Source: Deltaproteobacteria bacterium (GTDB lineage Bacteria > Desulfobacterota > Binatia > UBA9968). From it: a DNA stretch of 64,000 nt. The position numbers and the translations under genes are program-made. The stretch spans positions 124,001-188,000 of the forward strand of contig VGTH01000001.1 of NCBI GenBank assembly GCA_016874755.1, written 5' to 3'. Below the pieces are notes generated by a model. The model worked only from the letters and a program-made list of their open reading frames with translations. It did no database searches and was not told the DNA's origin. Shown one piece after another: positions 1-6,980 of the stretch (within the stretch, counting starts at the first letter, position 1; the number at the start of each line of letters is the position of its first letter).

Positions 1-41
1 GCCGCGGCGGCCAAATCCGCTTAGCAAAGAACTAAACGTCT

Positions 42-1094
42 ATGGAACCGTCGCGTCCGTTGCGCGGCCGCGGCTCGGCGACCAATCCCAAAAATCGTTT
101 TGAGTCGGTCGAGCGCGTCCCGGAGCCAACGGACGACGACGAGATCTCCTCTCCCCGCACCCAGTTTTTCCCCGATCATTCTAAATCGCTGATCGCCTAC
201 AACGACAGCCCCGACGTCGGTTTCGACGCCAGCATCAATCCCTATCGGGGATGCGAACATGGTTGCGTCTATTGTTACGCTCGGCCGACCCATGAGTATT
301 TAGGTTTTTCTTCCGGCCTCGACTTTGAGACCAAGGTCATGGTCAAGGACGACGCACCGGAGTTGTTGCGCAAAGAGCTTTCCAGCCCCAAGTGGAAGCC
401 GCAACTGGTGGCGCTCAGCGGCAATACCGATTGTTATCAACCCGTCGAAAAGAAGAAGCAGTTGACCCGCCGCTGTTTGGAAGTGTTTTTGGAATTTCGC
501 AATCCGGTGGCGATCGTTACCAAGAATCATCTGGTGACGCGCGATATCGATATTCTCGTCGAGCTGGCGAAATACCAGTGCATCGGCGTGACGATTTCTC
601 TGTCGACGTTGGATCACGACCTGTCGTCCAAAATGGAGCCGCGCGCGTCACGCCCGCTGCACCGACTGGCGGCGATCAAGATGTTGGCCGAAGCCGGCGT
701 GCCAGTCGGTTATCTACAAGCGCCGATGATTCCCGGCTTGACCGATGCAGAAGCGCCGGCCATTGCGATGGCAGCCGCGCAAGCCGGCGCGACTTTTTCT
801 GGCTATGTCGCGCTGCGGCTGCCGCACTCAGTCAAAGAACTGTTTGAAAATTGGCTTAAACAGCACTATCCCGACAAGAAAGAAAAAATCTTACATCGCG
901 TCATGGAAATTCGCGGCGGCAAACTGAACGATCCGAATTTCAAAACGAGGATGCGCGGAGAAGGTGTTTCTGCCGAACAGATGGCCGAGCTGTTTGCGCT
1001 GGCACGCAAGAAATCGGGCATCACCGAGAGATGGCCAAAATTCTCAGTGGAGCATTTCCGCCGCGCCGAACGCGGGCAGTTGAGTTTGTTTTGA
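42..1094 (+). CDS. PA0069-family radical SAM protein
   Basis: A 350-residue protein with a radical-SAM cluster motif CEHGCVYC (C71, C75, C78) directly followed by YARPTHEYLG, the signature of the PA0069/Rv2578c group distantly related to spore photoproduct lyase. The cluster would bind a [4Fe-4S] and cleave S-adenosylmethionine; the substrate is not known for this family. The N-terminus carries the conserved NRFESVERV stretch and the middle the ALSGNTDCYQPVE and AIVTKNHLVTRD blocks. The last residues are GQLSLF, which fits the bacterial sliding-clamp binding pentapeptide QLxLF. The ATG start gives a full-length family member. A palindromic repeat with a T-run lies just downstream, facing the VOC gene. 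Confidence 0.93.
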   Translation: MEPSRPLRGRGSATNPKNRFESVERVPEPTDDDEISSPRTQFFPDHSKSLIAYNDSPDVGFDASINPYRGCEHGCVYCYARPTHEYLGFSSGLDFETKVMVKDDAPELLRKELSSPKWKPQLVALSGNTDCYQPVEKKKQLTRRCLEVFLEFRNPVAIVTKNHLVTRDIDILVELAKYQCIGVTISLSTLDHDLSSKMEPRASRPLHRLAAIKMLAEAGVPVGYLQAPMIPGLTDAEAPAIAMAAAQAGATFSGYVALRLPHSVKELFENWLKQHYPDKKEKILHRVMEIRGGKLNDPNFKTRMRGEGVSAEQMAELFALARKKSGITERWPKFSVEHFRRAERGQLSLF

Positions 1095-1117
1095 TTGAGA
1101 GCAATCGGATTGGGAAA

Positions 1118-1245
1118 TTAACCGCAAAAAGTGCAAAGGGCGCAAAATCGGAGTCGGATAATTGTCTCGCGCAAAGGCGCAGAGGACGCAAAGTTCGGAA
1201 AAAAATTTCTTTGTGCCTTTGCGCGAGATTCTTTTTACTATTTTA
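1118..1245. repeat. Dispersed palindromic repeat, copy 1, terminator-like
   Basis: Intergenic repeat rich in GCAAAGG/CGCAAAG units. A perfect 13-bp inverted repeat CTCGCGCAAAGGC (1166-1178) pairs with GCCTTTGCGCGAG (1215-1227) and is followed by a T-rich run, so it could end both convergent genes. The centre holds TTCGGAAAAAAATTT, the core shared with copies near 11.0, 22.6, 24.3, 38.5 and 53.2 kb. Confidence 0.75.
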
Positions 1246-1593
1246 GTCGCAGTAATACTCGAGCTGATAGCCGTTGGGGTCGGTGATGTAGAAAGCGCTT
1301 TTGCCGCGCCGGCCGTCGATCTTGATGCCGTGCTCTTTGATTCTTTTTTCTGTTTGCTTCAATCCGGCTGTAGTTACTTTGAAACCGATGTGCTCTAATC
1401 CCTGATTGCCGGATAATTTCTGGTTGCTCTTCACAAAGTTGAGCAGATCGTTGCTGCCCGGCGTGCTTAGAAAAATCATGCTGGGCGGGTGGCGAAACGC
1501 AACCTTTAAACCCAAGACCTCGGTGTAGAACGCCTCGGTTTGTTTCAAGTCGCCCACCTTCAGCGCTACGTGGGTGAGACCTTTGCTTGCCAT
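1243..1593 (-). CDS. VOC/glyoxalase-family protein
   Basis: A 116-residue single vicinal-oxygen-chelate unit with two beta-alpha-beta modules: THVALKVGDL near the N-terminus, LEHIGFKV in the middle, and the DPNGYQLEYY ending typical of glyoxalase/bleomycin-resistance proteins. His-8, His near 69 and Glu near 112 are placed as metal ligands of this fold. The substrate cannot be told from sequence. A clear GGAGGA ribosome-binding site precedes the ATG. It is divergent from the MFS gene, with about 140 bp between the likely starts. Confidence 0.85.
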   Translation of the reverse strand: MASKGLTHVALKVGDLKQTEAFYTEVLGLKVAFRHPPSMIFLSTPGSNDLLNFVKSNQKLSGNQGLEHIGFKVTTAGLKQTEKRIKEHGIKIDGRRGKSAFYITDPNGYQLEYYCD

Positions 1594-1733
1594 TGGGACG
1601 ATCCTCCAGCGGTTCGAAACTTGCGCTTGTTATAGCTCCGCCCGAGCTCCGGAATCAAATAGATCGGCGCGAACCTTCCACGGGGTCGATAATCTTGCTA
1701 GTTTGGAAAAGCGTTGGCTGCCGCGGTTCCGTC

Positions 1734-3026
1734 TTGAGTCTTTATCCCCAACATAAACCGAAAATTTTCTACGGCTGGTATATTGTCGCCGTTGGTTTTC
1801 TTTCTCACGTTACCTGCGCGTTTCACATGTCGAGCACGCTTAGCGTGTTTCTCAAACCGTTAACCGAAGACCTAAACGTCTCGCGCGGACTGTTCTCGAT
1901 CTTGCGTTCCGGCGAAATCTTGATCGGTGCCGCCATGGCACCGCTGGTGGGCCCGTTGGTCGACCGCTACGGCGGCCGCTGGTTGATGGCCGGCGGCGCG
2001 CTGGTGGCGGGCACCGGATTGTTGCTGCTCGGCCAAGTCAGTTCGTTTTGGCAGTTCTTAGTGCTGCGTTGGCTGCTGGTCGCCATCGGCGGCGTCTTCA
2101 TGTGTCATATGGTTGTGAGCGTTACCATCTCACGCTGGTTTGTCCGCAAGCGCGGCCGCGCCATTGCGATTGCCAGCTTGGGGCAAGGTTCATCGAAGGT
2201 GCTGATCCCGGTCGTCACCGCGACGTTGTTCGCTTGGTTGGGTTGGCGCGGCACCTGGGCGGTGTTTGGCTTGATTACCCTGGTGCTGGTCGTAGTGCCG
2301 GCGCTGATCTTCATGCAGCGCAGCCCGGAAGAGCGTGGCTTGAGGCCCGATGGTCTCGATGAGCCGATCGAATCGTCATCTACGAAACCGACTCCGCAGG
2401 CGCGCCGCCGCATGGAAGTCGACGAAACCGTCTGGACATGGCAAGAGGTGATTCGCACGCGCACCTTTTGGATTATCTGTTTCATCTACGGCATGGCCAA
2501 CGTTGGCATCGCCGGGCTCAATTTGCACGTCTTTGCCTACGTTACCGACATCGGCTTTTCGACGCTAGTGGCCGCCACGGTGCTGAGCATCATTGCGTCG
2601 ACGCAGCTGGGCTCGACTTTGGTCTGGGGACTTGTCAGCGAACGGGTGGAAATTCGTCGCACCAACGCATTGATGTTTTTGATTCAAGCGATTGGTCTGG
2701 GCACCGCCATTGCCGGCAGCGGCGTGGCGCCGGTGTACGCGGGATTTTTTCTCTACGGTATCGGTCTTGGCGGCGGTTGGGTTTTGCAAGAGCTGATCTG
2801 GGCAACCTACTATGGCCGGGTTTCGCTCGGCATGGTGCGCGGCTTGGGGACGTTGGTGACGCACGCGTTTGGCGCCGCCGGCGCACCGTTTTTCGGTTTC
2901 GTCCACGACGCCACTGGCAGCTATCGGTCATCGTTTATTTCGTTCGTCATTGCGTTGGTGGCTTCGGCGCTCTTGTGTTTCATTTTGACCGCGCCGCGCA
3001 AGCGAGCCGCTGCGAGCGCGGGTTGA
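1734..3026 (+). CDS. MFS transporter, OFA/monocarboxylate-like
   Basis: Twelve-helix major facilitator protein beginning FYGWYIVAVGFLSH, the opening typical of oxalate/formate antiporter and monocarboxylate-type carriers. The open frame extends upstream to 1587, but that extension is not membrane-like and overlaps the VOC start. The TTG at 1734 sits 12 codons before the first helix and is the better start, giving about 430 residues. A cytoplasmic loop follows helix 6 (residues SPEERGLRPDG onward). Likely substrate is a small organic acid, by family only. Two other MFS genes lie in the window. Confidence 0.85.
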   Translation: MSLYPQHKPKIFYGWYIVAVGFLSHVTCAFHMSSTLSVFLKPLTEDLNVSRGLFSILRSGEILIGAAMAPLVGPLVDRYGGRWLMAGGALVAGTGLLLLGQVSSFWQFLVLRWLLVAIGGVFMCHMVVSVTISRWFVRKRGRAIAIASLGQGSSKVLIPVVTATLFAWLGWRGTWAVFGLITLVLVVVPALIFMQRSPEERGLRPDGLDEPIESSSTKPTPQARRRMEVDETVWTWQEVIRTRTFWIICFIYGMANVGIAGLNLHVFAYVTDIGFSTLVAATVLSIIASTQLGSTLVWGLVSERVEIRRTNALMFLIQAIGLGTAIAGSGVAPVYAGFFLYGIGLGGGWVLQELIWATYYGRVSLGMVRGLGTLVTHAFGAAGAPFFGFVHDATGSYRSSFISFVIALVASALLCFILTAPRKRAAASAG

Positions 3027-3066
3027 CCCAGCAAAGTGACTGCGCATAATAGTTAGATTCGAACCC

Positions 3067-4206
3067 ATGGCATCGACAACCACAACGACGGCCACGCTGC
3101 GCAGCGATGGCCTGCGCGACGGCGTGCTGCGGCTTGCCATCGAAGGCCGGCTCGACGCCAATAGCACGGGCGCCATTTGGCGCCAAGCCGACGCCAGCGT
3201 GACGAAAGCCAAAGCCAACACCGCCGTGCTCGATGCTTCGCAGGTCGACTACTGTGACGGCTCGGGCATCGCTCTACTGATCCACCTGCGCCAGCAGCAG
3301 GAAAAGCTGCGCGGCAGTTTGCGCATCGAAGGGCTGCGGCCGGAGTTTCAAGAACTGCTCGATGATTGGTCGCCCGGTTCTGTCGAACTCGAAACGAAAA
3401 AGCCGAAACCATCGGTGCGCTTGGCGGAAGAGATCGGCCAAGGCGCCGTGGAAGTTTGGCGTGACATTCACACGCTGGTTTCCTTTGTCGGGGAGTTGGG
3501 CGCGGCGCTCTTCAAAGCCGCACTCCAGCCGCGCACGATCCGCTGGAATGAGACCCTGAGGGCCGCTGAAGAAGTCGGCGTCAACGCCTTGCCCATTGTT
3601 GCCATGCTGAGTTTTCTGGTCGGCATCATCATGGCGTTCCAAGCCGCCGTGCCGCTGCGCCAATTTGGCGCCGAGATTTTTGTCGCCAACATGATCGGCC
3701 TTTCCGTGCTGCGTGAGATGGGGCCGCTGATGACGGCGATTATTCTCGCCGGCCGTTCCGGCTCCGCCTTTGCCGCCGAAATCGGCACAATGAAGGTGCG
3801 CGAAGAGATCGACGCGCTGAAAACCATGGGGCTTGAACCGGTGCGCTTTTTAGTCGTGCCGCGGGTCATCGCCGCCGTCGTGATGACGCCGGTGTTGACG
3901 GTCTTTGCCGACCTTTTGGGCATCATGGGCGGCTCGGTCGTCATGCTCTCGCTCGGCTTTCCGTTGGTCACTTTTTTCAATCAGCTTCAGTCGGCGGTCA
4001 GTTATGGTTCGCTGGTGGGCGGTTTGGTGAAGGCGTTGGCGTTTGGCATTCTCATCGCTGCCATCGGCTGCCTGCGCGGTCTCCAGACGCAAACCGGCGC
4101 CAGCGCCGTCGGACTTTCGACCACCCATGCGGTGGTGAGCGGGATCGTGTTGATCGTCATCACCGACGGAATTTTCTCCGTCATTTACTATTATCTTTGG
4201 GTTTGA
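3067..4206 (+). CDS. mlaE: STAS-MlaE fusion, ABC lipid-transport permease
   Basis: 379 residues. An N-terminal STAS-like domain (about 1-100, with VLDASQVDYCDGSGIALL) is fused to an MlaE permease carrying the EIGTMKVREEIDALKTMG loop and several hydrophobic helices. In E. coli the STAS protein MlaB is separate; fusion to MlaE is a common variant. The protein should form the inner-membrane part of a phospholipid or hydrophobic-solute importer/exporter with the ATPase and MCE protein encoded next. First gene of a tight operon; the MlaF GTG start lies 4 nt after its stop. Confidence 0.93.
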   Translation: MASTTTTTATLRSDGLRDGVLRLAIEGRLDANSTGAIWRQADASVTKAKANTAVLDASQVDYCDGSGIALLIHLRQQQEKLRGSLRIEGLRPEFQELLDDWSPGSVELETKKPKPSVRLAEEIGQGAVEVWRDIHTLVSFVGELGAALFKAALQPRTIRWNETLRAAEEVGVNALPIVAMLSFLVGIIMAFQAAVPLRQFGAEIFVANMIGLSVLREMGPLMTAIILAGRSGSAFAAEIGTMKVREEIDALKTMGLEPVRFLVVPRVIAAVVMTPVLTVFADLLGIMGGSVVMLSLGFPLVTFFNQLQSAVSYGSLVGGLVKALAFGILIAAIGCLRGLQTQTGASAVGLSTTHAVVSGIVLIVITDGIFSVIYYYLWV

Positions 4207-4210
4207 AGCT

Positions 4211-4996
4211 GTGGCGGACAATATCATCATTCGTGTCGAGGATTTCACTGCCGCCTACAACGGCCATGTGATTCTCAATCGGCTTAATTTTGAAGTCTTT
4301 CGCGGCGAGGTATTCGTCATCTTGGGCGGCTCGGGCTGCGGCAAGAGCACGCTGCTCAAGCATATGATCGGTCTCTATCCGCTGGCGTCCGGCAAGATAC
4401 TCATCGACGGCCAAAACATTGCGACGGCCGAAGGCGAGACGCGCCTGGAAATATTGCGCAAGTTTGGCGTCATGTATCAGAGCGGCGCGCTGTTCGGGTC
4501 GATGACCGTGCTCAACAACGTTGCCCTGCCGCTGCAGGAATTTACGGATCTACCGGCCGAAGCCATTCGGATGATTGCGACGATGAAATTGCAGCGGGTC
4601 GGCCTGGGCGGCTTCGGCGAGCATATGCCGTCGGAGTTGAGCGGCGGCATGCAAAAACGCGCGGCGATCGCGCGCGCCATGGCGCTCGATCCGCAAGTGA
4701 TCTTTCTCGATGAGCCGTCGGCGGGCTTGGACCCGATCACTTCGGCGGAGTTGGACGAATTGATCTTGAGCCTGGCGCGCAGCCTGAAGATAACTTTCGT
4801 CATCGTTACGCATGAGCTGGCGAGCATCTATGCGATTGCGGATCGGGTGATTATGTTGGATAAACGAGTCAAAGGGATCGTTGCCACTGGCAAGCCGCAA
4901 GAGCTGCGCGATCACAGCGACAATCCTTGGGTGCGCCAGTTTTTTTCACGCCAAGCCACCGACGACAGCCAGCGCAACCATCAATTCGTGAAATAG
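4211..4996 (+). CDS. mlaF: MlaF-type ABC ATPase
   Basis: 261-residue ABC ATP-binding subunit. Walker A is GGSGCGKST, the signature is LSGGMQKRAAIARA, Walker B is VIFLDEPSAGLDP and the switch His is in VTHEL. The Q-loop region FGVMYQSGALFGSMTVLNNVALP is characteristic of the Mla/Mce-linked ATPases. It should energise the permease encoded immediately upstream. GTG start, spaced 4 nt from the upstream stop. Confidence 0.95.
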   Translation: MADNIIIRVEDFTAAYNGHVILNRLNFEVFRGEVFVILGGSGCGKSTLLKHMIGLYPLASGKILIDGQNIATAEGETRLEILRKFGVMYQSGALFGSMTVLNNVALPLQEFTDLPAEAIRMIATMKLQRVGLGGFGEHMPSELSGGMQKRAAIARAMALDPQVIFLDEPSAGLDPITSAELDELILSLARSLKITFVIVTHELASIYAIADRVIMLDKRVKGIVATGKPQELRDHSDNPWVRQFFSRQATDDSQRNHQFVK

Positions 4997-5014
4997 ACTC
5001 CCAATCGTAACAAG

Positions 5015-6073
5015 ATGGAAAAAGCGAGTTATTTCAAAATCGGGTTGTTCATTATCGTCGGCACGATTATCGCGGTGATTGGCATTGTTGCCCTCGGTGT
5101 CGGCACCATCTTCGAGAAGAAAGTTTGGATCGAAACCTACGTCGACGAATCGGTGCAAGGCCTCGACATCGGTTCGGCGGTGAAATTTCGCGGCGTGTCG
5201 GTCGGTAAAGTCGAACAGATCAGCCTGACCAGCGCCGAATACAACACCCAGCGACGCTACATAATGTTGCGCATTGGCTTGACGAGTCAGATGTTTCAGT
5301 TCCCACTGGCGGACGCCGGCGGTCCGGCTTTCAAGAGCGAAGTCGATAAAGGATTGCGCGTGCGCCTGGCATCGGCCGGTTTGACAGGCGGAGCATATAT
5401 CGAAGCCGACTACCAAGATCCGGCGCGCAATCCGCCCCTCGAAATCGATTGGCAGCCGCGGTACCCCTATATCCCCTCAGCGCGCAGCAAGATCACGCAG
5501 CTGGCCGACTCCATGGATCGTATCTTGTCGAATATAGAAAAAATCGATGCCGCTCGCTTAGTGGAAGGCGTCGAGAAATCGCTGGCGACGATTACCAAAG
5601 TAGCCGAAGGCGCCAACTTCGACGCCTTGGGCAAACAGGCCAACGCTTTCTTGGCCGAGATTCGCGACAGCAACCGGCAGTTCCGTGATTTGATTGCTAG
5701 TGGTGACATCAAAAGCGCTGTGGCCGATGCAGCCGCCGCCGCGAAGTCGACGCGTGAGATCATGAGCGGCGCCGAGAAGCCGATCAAACAAGTACTTGCC
5801 GATCTGCCTCAGGCTTCTGAAAAGATCAGTGAGTTGATGAAACGGCTCGACACGATTTCCGCTGACCTGCCGGACTCCAGTAACCAGTTGCAACAAACTC
5901 TACGGCGGCTTAATCGACTCCTGGCGGGCCAGCAGCAGGAAATTCGCACGACGTTGGATAACCTTCGGGTCATCACTGAAAACCTCAAAGAGCTTTCCGA
6001 AGACTCAAAGAAATATCCGTCGCAAGTTATCTTCGGCGCGCCGCCGCCGCCCTCGGGAGTGATGAGCCGATGA
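5015..6073 (+). CDS. mlaD: MCE-domain lipid-binding protein (MlaD-like)
   Basis: 352 residues with one N-terminal membrane anchor (about 8-30), one MCE domain (about 38-140, with VQGLDIGSAVKFRGVSVGKV) and a long helical C-terminus rich in coiled-coil heptads, ending in a proline-rich tail. It should form a periplasmic ring in contact with the permease. The C-terminal part is longer than E. coli MlaD and more like MCE proteins whose helices form a tube towards the outer membrane. Its last 4 nt overlap the next gene (ATGA). Confidence 0.93.
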   Translation: MEKASYFKIGLFIIVGTIIAVIGIVALGVGTIFEKKVWIETYVDESVQGLDIGSAVKFRGVSVGKVEQISLTSAEYNTQRRYIMLRIGLTSQMFQFPLADAGGPAFKSEVDKGLRVRLASAGLTGGAYIEADYQDPARNPPLEIDWQPRYPYIPSARSKITQLADSMDRILSNIEKIDAARLVEGVEKSLATITKVAEGANFDALGKQANAFLAEIRDSNRQFRDLIASGDIKSAVADAAAAAKSTREIMSGAEKPIKQVLADLPQASEKISELMKRLDTISADLPDSSNQLQQTLRRLNRLLAGQQQEIRTTLDNLRVITENLKELSEDSKKYPSQVIFGAPPPPSGVMSR

Positions 6074-6678
6074 AATCGAGGATTGTGTTGAGTGTAGTTG
6101 CGTTGGCAACGTTGCTCTCGGGCTGCGTCAGCGTTGAGAAAAGCTATCCGGACAAGCGCTTCTTCGTGTTAGAGATCCCGCGCCGCGAAGCGCAAGCTAG
6201 CGCGCCTAGCAGCGGCGTGTTGATGGTGGCGCCGCTGCGCGTCTCACCGCGCTACGAAGGACGGAGCTTCGTTTATCGACGCAGCGAAGCGAGTTTCGAA
6301 TCGGACTTCTACAATCAGTTTTTGGTTTCACCCGGCCCACTGCTCACCGAAGAAGTTCGCCGCGAACTGAGCCAAGCACAAGTGGCGCAATATGTTGTCA
6401 GTGCATCGAGCCAAGCCGAACCAACGCTGGTCCTCGAAGGAACAATCGACGCGCTCTACGGGGACTTCAGAGACATCAACGCCCCGAAAGCAGTTTTGGA
6501 AATGGAATTTTTTCTCGCCAAAGAATCGCCCGCCAAAGCGGACATTGTTCTGCGCCGGCGCTACACGAAATCCATCGCGGTCAGCGGGCGCACGCCGGAA
6601 GCGTTGGTTAGAGGCTGGAACGACGCGCTGAGTGAGATTGTCGTCGGGCTGGCCGCCGATTTGAAACCAACGAAATAA
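6070..6678 (+). CDS. ABC-transport auxiliary lipoprotein (PqiC/DUF330-like)
   Basis: 202-residue lipoprotein with signal peptide and lipobox LLSGC (Cys-19). The body (KRFFVLEIPRREAQ, LLMVAPLRVSPRYEGRSFVYR, SEASFESDFYNQFLVSPGPLL) matches the auxiliary-lipoprotein family that partners MCE transporters, as PqiC does in the Pqi system. No MlaC-like soluble carrier is encoded here, so this protein may be the outer-membrane-side partner. It overlaps the MCE gene by 4 nt and ends the operon. Confidence 0.88.
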   Translation: MKSRIVLSVVALATLLSGCVSVEKSYPDKRFFVLEIPRREAQASAPSSGVLMVAPLRVSPRYEGRSFVYRRSEASFESDFYNQFLVSPGPLLTEEVRRELSQAQVAQYVVSASSQAEPTLVLEGTIDALYGDFRDINAPKAVLEMEFFLAKESPAKADIVLRRRYTKSIAVSGRTPEALVRGWNDALSEIVVGLAADLKPTK

Positions 6679-6980
6679 ACCGTTCCAGCGCCAATCAGCT
6701 CAAAAAGGCGCTGAAGGACGAACTCGGCCGTGCCAAATTGTCGGTTCGGGTGATTGCCGATGCGTTGAAAAATTCTCCTGCCCAAGTAGTTCGCTTATTG
6801 GAAGAGAACAAAGCCTCAAAGCAACTACTCCAATTGTGTCGCTTAGCTGAACTGGCTGGGTACGAGATTCAGTTCAACCTCAAAAAGAAAAAGCGGCATA
6901 GCGTCGTCCGGCTTTTCAGCTGTCTTATGCTGCGGAGCGTACTCGACATAAATACGACCGATGCGGCAGCGAGCCACTGA
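6678..6980 (+). pseudogene. Remnant of an XRE-like HTH antitoxin/regulator
   Basis: The frame reads NQLKKALKDELGRAKLSVRV, then IADALKNSPAQVVRLLEENK, ASKQLLQLCRLAELAGYEI and QFNLKKKK. This looks like the helix-turn-helix and tail of a small XRE-type antitoxin/regulator. There is no ATG or GTG at the expected place: upstream codons run back into the end of the lipoprotein gene, and only a TTG at 6738 inside the domain is available. Past LKKKK the frame continues about 30 unrelated residues and overlaps the 3-prime end of the molybdoenzyme gene. Decayed fragment, or a small protein with a non-standard start. Confidence 0.45.

Noticed and set aside
1587-1733. Longer N-terminus of the first MFS carrier
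   Set aside because: Not membrane-like, overlaps the divergent VOC start, and TTG 1734 fits the family N-terminus.
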